The translations under genes were made by a program, and so were the position numbers. This document shows positions 20,936-34,661 of a DNA stretch of 49,209 nt, in pieces. Where the stretch lies: the NCBI RefSeq assembly GCF_946480305.1, contig NZ_CAMLJQ010000034.1, forward strand, positions 1 to 49,209, given 5' to 3'. The stretch comes from an uncultured Caldimonas sp. GTDB taxonomy: Bacteria > Pseudomonadota > Gammaproteobacteria > Burkholderiales > Burkholderiaceae. How positions within the stretch are numbered: the first letter of the stretch is position 1; every line of letters starts with the position of its first letter. The notes under the pieces were generated by a model. The model was not told the origin of the DNA. It was given only the letters and a program-made list of their open reading frames with translations, and did no database searches.

Positions 20936-22987
20936 ATGACCGCCTTGCCAGATTCCTCCACCACTCGGCATTTCGTGCGCGCCGCGTGCCCGCATGACTG
21001 CCCCGACACCTGTGCGATCCGCGTCACCGTGGAGGGCGGCCGAGCCGTCAAGGTGCAGGGCGATCCCGAGCACCCGCCGACGCACGGCGCGCTGTGCCAG
21101 AAGGTGTCGCGCTACCCCGAGCGCACCTATCACGCCGAGCGCGTGCTGAATCCGCTGAAGCGCGTGGGTCGCAAGGGCAGCGGGCAGTTCGAGCGTGTGA
21201 GCTGGGACGAGGCCTTGGCCGACATTGCCTCGCGGCTGAAGACGATTGCCGCGCGCGATCCGCAGGCCATCCTCCCTTACAGCTACGCCGGCACGATGGG
21301 GCTGGTGCAGGGCGAAAGCATCGCGGCGCGCTTCTTTCATGCCATCGGCGCCTCGCGGCTCGACCGCACCATCTGCGCCAGCGCCGGCAGCGAAGCGCTG
21401 GCTGCCACCTATGGCGGCAAGATCGGCATGCACCTGGAGCATTTCGCGCACAGCAAGCTGATCGTGATCTGGGGCAGCAATTCGATCGCGTCGAACCTGC
21501 ACTTCTGGAGCTTTGCGCAACAGGCCAAGCGCGACGGCGCGAGGCTCGTGTGCATCGACCCGCGCCGCACCGAAACGGCCGACAAGTGCCACCAGCACAT
21601 CCAGCTGCTGCCCGGCACCGATGGCGCCCTCGCGCTGGGCCTGATGCGCGAGCTGATCGTCAACGACCGCCTGGACCACGACTACATTGAGCGGCACACC
21701 GAAGGCTGGCCGGCGCTGCGCGAGAAGGCCATGGCCTGGACGCCGGAGCGCACCGCGGCAACGTGCGGCATCACGGCCGGCGAGGTGCGGCAGCTGGCGC
21801 ACGACTACGCCACGCTGGCGCCTGCCGCGATCCGCCTCAACTACGGCATGCAGCGCGTCAAGGGCGGCGGCAACGCGGTGCGCCTGATTGCGGTGCTGCC
21901 GTGCCTGATCGGCGCATGGCGCCATCCGGCGGGCGGCTTGCTGCTGTCCAGCTCCGGCTGGTTCCCGGTCGACAAGGCGGCCCTGCAACGCCTCGACCTG
22001 CTCGGCGCCCGCAACCCGCGCACCATCAACATGAGCACGATCGGCGCCGACCTGTTGCGCCAGGCCTCTCCGGCCTTCGGGCCGCGCATCGAGGCGGTGC
22101 TCGTCTACAACAGCAACCCGGTGGCGGTGGCGCCGCAGTCGCCGCAGGTGGTGGAGGGCTTTCGCCGAGACGACCTGTTCACGGTGGTGCTCGAACACTT
22201 CATGACCGACACGGCGGACATGGCCGACTACGTGCTGCCGGCGACGACGCAGCTGGAACACCTGGATGTGCACACCAGCTACGGGCACACCTATGCGCTG
22301 ATCAACGAGCCCGCGATCGCGCCGTTGGGCGAGGCGAAGCCGAACACGCAGGTGTTTCGCGAGCTGGCCGCGCGCATGGGCCTGGACCACCCCTGCCTGC
22401 AGGAAAGCGATGAAGAGGTGGCGGCGCAGGCCTTCGGGCGCAGCATCGCGTTGAGCGAGCTGCGTGAGCGCGGCTGGGTCAAGCTGCCCTTGCCGGAGGC
22501 CCCCTTTGCCGAGGGGCGCTTTCCGACACCCTCCGGACGCTGCATCATCGATTCGTCCGTCGCGGGCGTGCCCGACTTCGTGCCCAACCACGAAAGCGTC
22601 GCCAGCACGCCGGAGCTTGCCGCTCGCTATCCGCTGGCGATGATCTCGCCGCCGGCACGCAACTTCCTCAACTCCACGTTCGTCAACGTCAAGAGCCTGC
22701 GCGACATCGAGGGCGAGCCGCTGCTGGAGATCCACCCCGACGATGCCGCGCCGCGCCGCATCGCCGACGGCCAGCCGGTGCGCGTGTTCAACGACCGCGG
22801 CGAATACTGGTGCACCGCACGCATCAGCGAGCGCGCCCGCCCGGGCGTCGTCAACGGCCTCGGCATCTGGTGGCGCAAGCTCGGCATGCGCGGCAGCAAC
22901 GTCAACGAGGTGACCCACCAGCAGCTCACCGACATCGGCCGGGGACCGTGCTTCTACGACGTGCTGGTCGAGGTGCAGGCAGGGTGA
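20936..22987 (+). CDS. Molybdopterin-dependent oxidoreductase (DMSO reductase family), orphan
   Basis: About 683 residues, with an N-terminal 4Fe-4S motif C-x2-C-x3-C (CPHDCPDTC) plus a distal Cys in HGALCQK, then molybdopterin and molybdopterin-dinucleotide-binding domains. The possible metal-ligand region is ICASAGSEAL near residue 145. No Tat signal is seen, so it is likely cytoplasmic. ATG 20936 is chosen because it starts just before the Fe-S motif; ATG 20900 would add 12 residues. No partner Fe-S, cytochrome or chaperone subunit lies nearby, so substrate and electron partner are unknown. It resembles single-subunit formate dehydrogenase/nitrate reductase-like proteins. Confidence 0.85.
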   Translation: MTALPDSSTTRHFVRAACPHDCPDTCAIRVTVEGGRAVKVQGDPEHPPTHGALCQKVSRYPERTYHAERVLNPLKRVGRKGSGQFERVSWDEALADIASRLKTIAARDPQAILPYSYAGTMGLVQGESIAARFFHAIGASRLDRTICASAGSEALAATYGGKIGMHLEHFAHSKLIVIWGSNSIASNLHFWSFAQQAKRDGARLVCIDPRRTETADKCHQHIQLLPGTDGALALGLMRELIVNDRLDHDYIERHTEGWPALREKAMAWTPERTAATCGITAGEVRQLAHDYATLAPAAIRLNYGMQRVKGGGNAVRLIAVLPCLIGAWRHPAGGLLLSSSGWFPVDKAALQRLDLLGARNPRTINMSTIGADLLRQASPAFGPRIEAVLVYNSNPVAVAPQSPQVVEGFRRDDLFTVVLEHFMTDTADMADYVLPATTQLEHLDVHTSYGHTYALINEPAIAPLGEAKPNTQVFRELAARMGLDHPCLQESDEEVAAQAFGRSIALSELRERGWVKLPLPEAPFAEGRFPTPSGRCIIDSSVAGVPDFVPNHESVASTPELAARYPLAMISPPARNFLNSTFVNVKSLRDIEGEPLLEIHPDDAAPRRIADGQPVRVFNDRGEYWCTARISERARPGVVNGLGIWWRKLGMRGSNVNEVTHQQLTDIGRGPCFYDVLVEVQAG

Positions 22988-23056
22988 GGGCATCCATGCC
23001 GATGCCGTGCACCGACCCGTCTCTTAGACTTCCGGCACGGAGGTGACCTCAGGAAC

Positions 23057-24193
23057 ATGCGTGCACGTCGAAGACTGGCGTTCGTCACGGTGCTGGCCGC
23101 GTCGGCGCTGGCGGGTTTCGGGCTGGCCGGCTGCGGCTCGGTCGGCTACCTCGCGCAATCGGTGCGCGGGCATTTCTCGCTGCTGAACGACGCACGGCCG
23201 GTACCGCAGTGGGTGGCGTCGAACGATACGCCGCAGACCCTGCGCGAGCGGCTCGTGTTGACCCAACGCATCCGCGACTACGCGGTCAGCGAGTTGAAGC
23301 TGCCGGACAACGGCAGCTACCGCAGCTATGCCGACCTGCGTCGTCCTGCGGCGGTCTGGAACATCGTCGCGGCACCCGAGCTGAGCCTCGAACTGAAGAC
23401 CTGGTGCTTTCCCGTCGTCGGCTGCGTCGGTTACCGGGGCTACTACGACAAGGCCGAGGCCGACCGGCTGGCCGATGAACTGCGCGCCGAAGGCTACGAA
23501 GTGGCCGTGTATGGCGTGCCGGCGTATTCCACGCTCGGCTGGTTCGACGACCCGCTGCTCAACACCTTCATCCACTACCCGGAAGGCGAGCTGGCGCGGC
23601 TGATCTTCCACGAACTGGCGCACCAGGTCGCGTTCGCCAAGGGCGACACCACCTTCAACGAATCTTTCGCCACCGCCGTCGAACGCATCGGCGGCCGGCG
23701 CTGGCTCGAAACGCATGCCTCCGAGCAGGCCCGCACCGAGTACGAGAAGTTCAACCAGCGTCGCCAGGAGTTCCGTGCGCTGACGCTCGGCTACCGCGAA
23801 AAGCTGCAGGTGCTCTACCGCACCCGGCTGGCCCCCGAGGCCATGCGCGAGCGCAAGGCGGAGCTGTTCGCCCAGCTGCGCGCCGACTACGAAACGATGA
23901 AGCGCGAGCGCTGGGGGGGCTATGCCGGCTACGATGCCTGGTTCGGGCGCGCCAACAACGCGTCGCTCGGTGTGCTGGCTGCCTACAACGAACTCGTGCC
24001 CGGCTTCGAGCAGTTGTTCGAAGCGCAAGGCCGCGACTTCGACCGGTTCTACGAAGAAGTGAAGCGCCTCGCGCAACTGCCCAAGGAAGAGCGACGGCGC
24101 GCGCTGCAAGTGCCCGATACCGCAGGAGACGTCATGCAAGACAGAGGGTCGACCACACACACCGCGGCACCGCCGCAAGGAGCGAGGCCTTGA
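23057..24193 (+). CDS. Predicted aminopeptidase lipoprotein (COG4324-like)
   Basis: 378-residue protein with a signal peptide and lipobox (GLAGCGS, Cys near residue 27), so probably a membrane-attached periplasmic lipoprotein. The zinc-protease motif HELAH is at residues 185-189 (FHELAHQ), followed by NESFATAVE near 199-207, which could supply the third ligand. This pattern matches the predicted aminopeptidase family COG4324, as recalled. Its last codon overlaps the start of the PHA-system gene. Substrate unknown. Confidence 0.85.
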   Translation: MRARRRLAFVTVLAASALAGFGLAGCGSVGYLAQSVRGHFSLLNDARPVPQWVASNDTPQTLRERLVLTQRIRDYAVSELKLPDNGSYRSYADLRRPAAVWNIVAAPELSLELKTWCFPVVGCVGYRGYYDKAEADRLADELRAEGYEVAVYGVPAYSTLGWFDDPLLNTFIHYPEGELARLIFHELAHQVAFAKGDTTFNESFATAVERIGGRRWLETHASEQARTEYEKFNQRRQEFRALTLGYREKLQVLYRTRLAPEAMRERKAELFAQLRADYETMKRERWGGYAGYDAWFGRANNASLGVLAAYNELVPGFEQLFEAQGRDFDRFYEEVKRLAQLPKEERRRALQVPDTAGDVMQDRGSTTHTAAPPQGARP

Positions 24194-24567
24194 GCGACAT
24201 CGCCATCCGCCGCAAGCACCAGCTCGGCCTCGCCCGCGCCCGCGAAATCGCCTGGAAATGGGCCGAGGACGCGGAAGAGCAATTCGAGATGGAGTGCACC
24301 GTCGAAGAAGGCGGCGACTGCGACGTCGTCCACTTCGAGCGCTCCGGCGTCAAGGGCACGCTCAAGGTCGAAGCCACCCAGTTCGAGCTGCACGCCCGCC
24401 TGGGCCTGCTGCTCGGCGCCTTCAAGAAGACGATCGAGGGCGAGATCGAGAAGAACCTCGATCACCTGCTGGCCGAGGAGTCCGCGCGCGCCGCCAAACC
24501 CGCAACCCCAAAGAAGGCCACCCCCAAAACCGCAGCGGCGAAGAAGTCACCCAAGGCCACCAAGTAG
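24190..24567 (+). CDS. Polyhydroxyalkanoic acid system family protein
   Basis: 125-residue protein of the PHA_gran_rgn family, small proteins linked to polyhydroxyalkanoate granule metabolism. The start is TTG at 24190, overlapping the upstream stop (TTGA), with AAGGAGCGAGG just before. The core domain covers about residues 1-90, followed by a Lys/Ala/Pro-rich tail with PKKATPKTAAAKK-type repeats resembling histone-H1-like nucleoid-associated tails. No phaC, phaA or phaB is in the window. A role in granule-DNA association is only inference from the tail. Confidence 0.85.
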   Translation: MSDIAIRRKHQLGLARAREIAWKWAEDAEEQFEMECTVEEGGDCDVVHFERSGVKGTLKVEATQFELHARLGLLLGAFKKTIEGEIEKNLDHLLAEESARAAKPATPKKATPKTAAAKKSPKATK

Positions 24568-24640
24568 CCGCGCACAGAGGTCGAGCCCGTAGCCGTGTTT
24601 CAGCATGGCCGGCACGCCACCCCGTTCAAGCGCAGGGCCG

Positions 24641-24744
24641 TTCCCCCGCAAGGCGCAGCCCGCCCGAGTGGCGCCGCGGATCCGGCTCCGCCGGTCCGCC
24701 AGCGCCGCCCCCTCGGGGGGCGCGCGAAGCGCGTAGGGGGGGCC
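24641..24744. repeat. GC-rich intergenic repeat with terminator-like inverted repeat
   Basis: Lies between the convergent PHA-system and ACBP genes. It contains CGCCCCC-TC-GGGGGGCG (24706-24722) and further G/C inverted repeats and closely resembles a family of intergenic elements I recall as frequent in Comamonadaceae and related Burkholderiales genomes. It ends at the ACBP stop, so it may act as a bidirectional terminator. Copy number in this genome cannot be judged from one window. Confidence 0.5.
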
Positions 24745-24999
24745 TTACTTCAGCGATTCGATGAGATCAACATACTCCTGCATCGCCTCATCGGAGGACT
24801 TGCCCTTCAGTGCATTCCAGGCATCCCACTTGGCGCGGCCCACCATGTCGGTGAAGCCCGGGCGCGAGCCTTCGACGTCGCCGCTGGACGCCTGCTTGTA
24901 CAGCGCGTAGATCTTCAGCAGCGTCATGTTGTCGGGCTTTTCGGGCAGGGTCTTCGATTCGGCAATGGCTTGCTCGAAGCGGGCTTTCAAGTCGCTCAT
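24745..24999 (-). CDS. Acyl-CoA-binding protein
   Basis: 84-residue ACBP, the usual length for this four-helix family that binds medium- and long-chain acyl-CoA in the cytoplasm. The conserved core is visible: LPEKPDNMTLLKIYALYKQA (about 18-37), then GF.DMVGRAKWDAWNALKGKSSDEAM (about 47-71), including the Tyr, Lys and Trp residues that contact the acyl-CoA head. It is divergent from the wax ester synthase/DGAT gene by 81 nt, which suggests it supplies acyl-CoA for neutral lipid synthesis. Confidence 0.93.
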   Translation of the reverse strand: MSDLKARFEQAIAESKTLPEKPDNMTLLKIYALYKQASSGDVEGSRPGFTDMVGRAKWDAWNALKGKSSDEAMQEYVDLIESLK

Positions 25000-25080
25000 G
25001 GGGATCCTCGTTGGTGGAAACGTCGATTGACGGTGCGCATCCTAGACCGCATCGTGCGCGAAGAATAGAGGAGGGGCTCC

Positions 25081-26493
25081 ATGCCCAAAGCCATGGAACG
25101 CATGTCGCGCGTGGATACCGCGTGGCTGCGGATGGACAACGAGTCCAACCTGATGATGATCGTCGGCGTGTGGCTGCTCACGCCGAAGGTGCCCTACGAG
25201 GCCTTGTGCCGGCGCGTCGAGGAGCGCCTGCTCAAGTACGCACGCTTTCGCCAGAAGGTCGTCGAAGACCCGATGGGGGCCGCCTGGGTTCGCGACGACG
25301 ACTTCGACCTGCACCGCCATGTGGTGCGCGAGCCGATCCGGCGCAAGCGTGGGCAGAGCGCACAACAGGCGTTGCAGGCGCGCATTGCCGAGCTGACGAT
25401 GACGCCGTTCGACACCGCGCGCCCGCTGTGGCAGCTGCACCTGGTGGAGGACCACGACGGCGGCAGCGCGTTGATCGCGCGCATCCACCACTGCATCGCC
25501 GACGGCATCGCATTGATCTCGGTGATGCTGTCGATCACCGATGGCGGCGCGGCGCCGCCGGTCAAGGCCCGCCGCACCGACGATGAGCGCGACTGGCTGG
25601 CGGACGCGGTGCTCAAGCCGCTGACCGACATGACGGTCAAGGCGATCGGCATGTATGGCGACGGCGTGGTCAAGTCGATGGAGATGCTCTCCAACCCGGG
25701 GCAGCCGCTGCTCGGCTCGCTCGATTTGGCGCGCACCGGCTACCAGGTGGTGACCGACGCCGCCGCGCTGGCGCTGATGCCCGACGACTCGCCGACCCGC
25801 CTGAAAGGCAAGCCCGGCCGCAGCAAGCGCGTGGCCTGGTGCGAGCCGGTGCCGCTCGACGACGTGAAAGCCGTCGGCAAGGCCTTGAACTGCTCCATCA
25901 ACGACGTGCTGCTTGCCTGCGTGGCCGGGGCGATCGGCAGCTACCTCAGCTCGCACGGCGACGACCCGGCCGGCAAGGAGATCCGCGCGATGGTGCCGGT
26001 GAACCTGCGCCCGATGGAGAAGGCGCACCAGCTCGGCAACCGCTTCGGGCTGGTGCCGCTGGTGCTGCCGATCGGCATCAGCAATCCGGTCGAGCGCGTC
26101 TACGCGGTGCGCCAGCGCATGGCGGAGCTGAAAGGCAGCTACCAGCCGCTGCTGGCGTTTGCGCTGCTCGCCGTGGCGGGCCTGCTGATCAAGCCGGTGC
26201 AGGCGGCGCTGCTCAACATGTTCGCCAAGAAGGCCACCGCCGTGATGACCAACGTGCCCGGGCCGCGCCAGCCGTTGAGCTTTTGCGGTGCCACGCTGAA
26301 GCAGGTGATGTTCTGGGTGCCGCAGTCCGGCGACATCGGCATGGGGGTGAGCATCCTGTCGTATGGCGGCGGCGTGCAGTTCGGGCTGATCACGGACGGC
26401 AAGCTCTGCCCGGACCCGCAGCAGATCATCGACCGCTTCGGCGACGAGTTCGAGAAGCTGTTGCTGTTGACGCTGATGCTGCCCTGGGAGTGA
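25081..26493 (+). CDS. Wax ester synthase/acyl-CoA:diacylglycerol acyltransferase
   Basis: 470-residue WS/DGAT family enzyme that esterifies fatty alcohols or diacylglycerol with acyl-CoA to make wax esters or triacylglycerol. The catalytic HHxxxDG motif is HHCIADG with His136, His137, Asp141 and Gly142. PLW near residue 115 and NDVLLACVAGAI near 272 are the other family motifs. A strong GAGGAGGGG lies before the ATG. It sits divergently from ACBP and close to the PHA-system gene, forming a storage-lipid neighbourhood. Substrate preference cannot be read from the sequence. Confidence 0.94.
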   Translation: MPKAMERMSRVDTAWLRMDNESNLMMIVGVWLLTPKVPYEALCRRVEERLLKYARFRQKVVEDPMGAAWVRDDDFDLHRHVVREPIRRKRGQSAQQALQARIAELTMTPFDTARPLWQLHLVEDHDGGSALIARIHHCIADGIALISVMLSITDGGAAPPVKARRTDDERDWLADAVLKPLTDMTVKAIGMYGDGVVKSMEMLSNPGQPLLGSLDLARTGYQVVTDAAALALMPDDSPTRLKGKPGRSKRVAWCEPVPLDDVKAVGKALNCSINDVLLACVAGAIGSYLSSHGDDPAGKEIRAMVPVNLRPMEKAHQLGNRFGLVPLVLPIGISNPVERVYAVRQRMAELKGSYQPLLAFALLAVAGLLIKPVQAALLNMFAKKATAVMTNVPGPRQPLSFCGATLKQVMFWVPQSGDIGMGVSILSYGGGVQFGLITDGKLCPDPQQIIDRFGDEFEKLLLLTLMLPWE

Positions 26494-26518
26494 TGCAGCC
26501 GCGTCCCGGCCCGACCGG

Positions 26519-27547
<1,029 letters not shown>

Positions 27548-27855
27548 ACCGTGCGAAGCCAGCCGGCTCCCGTGAGGGCGCCGGCACAAGGGTGACTGTC
27601 AGCGTTGACAGATACCCAGCTTATCGGCGTGCACCGGCGTGACTTGAGGGGTAGGCTGTGCAAACGGCGCGCTCGCCACCGACCTGGGGGGATTGGCGGC
27701 GCAAGCGAGAAATACTGCACATCCCGGCGCTTGGCAGGGTTCCCGCGTATCAAGCAGCGCGCTGCCGAGCCGAAAACTTTCTGAGTTGCTTGTTTGGTTG
27801 TCCGGCGCCCCTGCAGGCGAGGCGTGCGTCGGTCGACATCCGTATACCGCCCAAG
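27548..27855. promoter_or_regulatory. 308-nt divergent control region of the signalling island
   Basis: No gene is supported here; an open frame continues upstream of ATG 27856 but reads as atypical sequence. It contains an inverted repeat CTGTCA-GCGT-TGACAG (27596-27611), a possible operator. It also has TTGGCAGGGTTCCCGC (27731-27746), in which the GG and GC dinucleotides have the -24/-12 spacing of sigma54 promoters but the -12 element is weak. This is the only gap large enough to hold the main promoter of the 27856-39297 operon. Confidence 0.4.
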
Positions 27856-29196
27856 ATGGACACGACAACGCTCGTTGAGGAACCGCCCCATGCGCCCGGA
27901 TTGCTGATCGTCGACGACGAGCCGCACGTGGTCAGCTCGTTGCGCCGGGCGCTGCGCAGCACCGGTTGCACGCTGCACACGGCTGCCGGCGGCGCGCAGG
28001 CCCTCGAGATCCTGGCGGCCCATCCGATCGACGTGATCATCTCCGACATGCGCATGCCGGGGATGTCCGGTGCCGAGTTGCTGCGCGAGGTGCGGCAGCG
28101 GCAGCCGGAGACGGTCCGCATCCTGCTGACCGGCTATGCCGATCTGCGCTCGACGCTGGAGGCCGTGAACGACGGCGAGATCTTCCGCTTCCTGACCAAA
28201 CCTTGGGAAGAGCCCTTCCTGCTGGAGGCCGTGCAGGAAGGGTTGCAGCGCCGGCTGCTGGAGCGCGAGCGCGACGAACTGCGGGAGCTGACCCAACGGC
28301 AGAACGACGAACTCAAGCGGCTGAATGCCGGCCTGGAGCAGCTGGTGGCCGAACGCACGGCCGAGCTGCAGAAGACGCTGACCGACCTGGAAGCCGCCAC
28401 CGACCGGCTCAAGTCCGACTTCACGAGCACGGTCAAGCTGCTGTCCAGCCTCGTGGCTGCGCGCTCCGGCATTGCCGCCGGCTGCCCGCGCACCGTTGCG
28501 CGCTACGTGCGCGAAGTGGCGCCCGAGTTGAACCTGAGCGCCGAGCAGGTCACCGACCTCACGTTCGCCGCACTGCTGCAGGACGTCGGCAAGCTGGGGC
28601 TGCCCGACGAATTGCTGCGCGTGCCGTTCGCGGCTTTGAACCGCGACCAGCGCGCCCGGCTGCGCCGCCACCCGGTGGCGGGCGAGGCCTACCTGATGGC
28701 GCTGCCTTCGCTGTCGCCGGCCGGCACCATCTTGCGCCACCTGTACGAGAACTTCGACGGCACCGGCAAGCCGGACGGTGCGATCGGCGATGCGATTCCC
28801 TTGCCTTCGCGGCTGCTGCGGGTGCTGACCGACTACGAGCACTACCGCTGCGGCGTGATCGAGCTGGCGCAGTTGCCGGAGGAGCACGTGTTCCATCGTT
28901 TGCGGCAGGGGCGCGGCACGCTGTATGACCCGCGCTGCGTCGACGCCTTCCTGAAGAGCCGCAACCAGTCGGTGGCCACGCCCAAGCAGACCAAGCTGCT
29001 GTCGAGCGATCAGCTGGAGCCCGGCATGGAGGTCGGCCAGGACCTGATGTCCAAGGCGGGCACGCTGCTGCTGTCGCAGGGGCACATCCTCGACGGCGCG
29101 CTGATCCGGCAGATCCAGCGCTACGAGCATTTTTCCGGTGAGTTCCTGTGGATCAAGGTACTGGTGGACGCCCCGGCAACCGCGCCCGCGGCGTGA
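27856..29196 (+). CDS. Response regulator with degenerate HD-GYP domain
   Basis: 446 residues. An N-terminal receiver (about 15-130) has acceptor Asp64 and FLTKPWE after its last strand; a coiled coil follows (about 135-195), then an HD-GYP-like domain (about 195-370). Key residues are altered: the HD dyad reads Gln242-Asp243 (LLQDVGK) and the GYP loop reads GTGKP (Lys305), with Tyr297 in the usual HHE position. Cyclic-di-GMP phosphodiesterase activity is therefore doubtful. ATG 27856 is chosen because it directly precedes the receiver. It is the first gene of the plus-strand operon, 35 nt before a soluble histidine kinase that is its likely partner. Confidence 0.88.
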   Translation: MDTTTLVEEPPHAPGLLIVDDEPHVVSSLRRALRSTGCTLHTAAGGAQALEILAAHPIDVIISDMRMPGMSGAELLREVRQRQPETVRILLTGYADLRSTLEAVNDGEIFRFLTKPWEEPFLLEAVQEGLQRRLLERERDELRELTQRQNDELKRLNAGLEQLVAERTAELQKTLTDLEAATDRLKSDFTSTVKLLSSLVAARSGIAAGCPRTVARYVREVAPELNLSAEQVTDLTFAALLQDVGKLGLPDELLRVPFAALNRDQRARLRRHPVAGEAYLMALPSLSPAGTILRHLYENFDGTGKPDGAIGDAIPLPSRLLRVLTDYEHYRCGVIELAQLPEEHVFHRLRQGRGTLYDPRCVDAFLKSRNQSVATPKQTKLLSSDQLEPGMEVGQDLMSKAGTLLLSQGHILDGALIRQIQRYEHFSGEFLWIKVLVDAPATAPAA

Positions 29197-29231
29197 GCCC
29201 TCTTCCAGACCAGCTCCATGAAAGGCAGCAG

Positions 29232-30143
29232 ATGACCTCTCCCGACATGACGATCGGTGGCGGTGGTACCGGCGGCAGCGCCGCCGAAGGCGAGGAACGC
29301 GAGCAACTGCTGGAGCGGCTGCAGCAGGCCCAGCGGCAACTGGTGCAGTCCGAAAAGATGGCGGCCATCGGCCAGCTTGCAGCCGGCGTGGCGCACGAGA
29401 TCAACAACCCGATGGGGTATGTGTTCTCGAACATCAACTCGCTCGCAACCTATGTGAACGACCTGCTGCGGCTGATCCGCGCCTATGAGGCCAGCGGCAA
29501 CGAGTCGCGCGAGGTGGCCGCGCTCAAGCGCGAGATCGACATCGAATTCCTGGCCGAGGACATCGTTTCGCTGATCGCCGAATCGCAGGACGGCATCGAC
29601 CGCGTCAAGCAGATCATCCGCTCGCTGAAGGATCTCTCGCGCGTCGAGGATGCCGACGACTTCCAGCTCGCCGATGTGCACCAGTGCATCGAGAGCACGC
29701 TGAACGTCGTCAACAACGAGATCAAGTACAAGGCTATCGTCGAGCGGCGCTTCTCGCAGGTGCCCCAGATCGAATGCCTGCCAGCGCAGATCGGACAGGT
29801 GCTGATGAACCTGCTGGTCAACGCCGCGCACGCGATCGCCGAGCAGGGCGTGATCGAGATCCGCACCAGCAGCGTCAACGATGGTGTGCTGATCGAGGTG
29901 CAGGACAACGGCGTCGGCATCTCCCCGGACTTCAAGGACCGCATCTTCGAGCCCTTCTTCACGACCAAGCCGGTCGGCAAGGGCACGGGCCTGGGGCTGT
30001 CGATCTCCTACAACATCGTCAGGAACCACGGCGGCTGGATCAAGGCGGACAGCGAACTGGGCCGCGGCACCTGCTTCAGCGTCTGGCTGCCGGTGCGTCG
30101 CGGCGGCGGTGCCGACCGGGCGGTTGCGGAGGCGGCGGCCTGA
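29232..30143 (+). CDS. Soluble sensor histidine kinase
   Basis: 303 residues. A short Gly-rich N-terminus and a coiled coil (about 18-42) precede a HisKA domain with phospho-acceptor His55 (GVAHEINNP) and a HATPase domain (about 165-300, with N box LLVNAAHA, G1 DNGVGIS, F box FEPFFTT and G2 GTGLGLS). It lacks any sensor or membrane domain, so it must receive its signal from a partner. It closely resembles the kinase core of the protein at 37960-39297, suggesting duplication. It lies between the degenerate HD-GYP regulator and the membrane kinase. Confidence 0.92.
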   Translation: MTSPDMTIGGGGTGGSAAEGEEREQLLERLQQAQRQLVQSEKMAAIGQLAAGVAHEINNPMGYVFSNINSLATYVNDLLRLIRAYEASGNESREVAALKREIDIEFLAEDIVSLIAESQDGIDRVKQIIRSLKDLSRVEDADDFQLADVHQCIESTLNVVNNEIKYKAIVERRFSQVPQIECLPAQIGQVLMNLLVNAAHAIAEQGVIEIRTSSVNDGVLIEVQDNGVGISPDFKDRIFEPFFTTKPVGKGTGLGLSISYNIVRNHGGWIKADSELGRGTCFSVWLPVRRGGGADRAVAEAAA

Positions 30144-30158
30144 GCGGCACGCCGGTGC

Positions 30159-34657
<4,499 letters not shown>

Positions 34658-34661
<4 letters not shown>

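Noticed and set aside
19226..22993. 1255-codon open frame on the minus strand
   Set aside because: It runs opposite the molybdopterin oxidoreductase and out of frame through the M20 gene; both have clear family motifs and this frame has none.
27658..27855. Extended N-terminus for the degenerate HD-GYP regulator
   Set aside because: The extra 66 residues lack receiver-family character and the receiver begins just after ATG 27856; the segment more likely holds the promoter.
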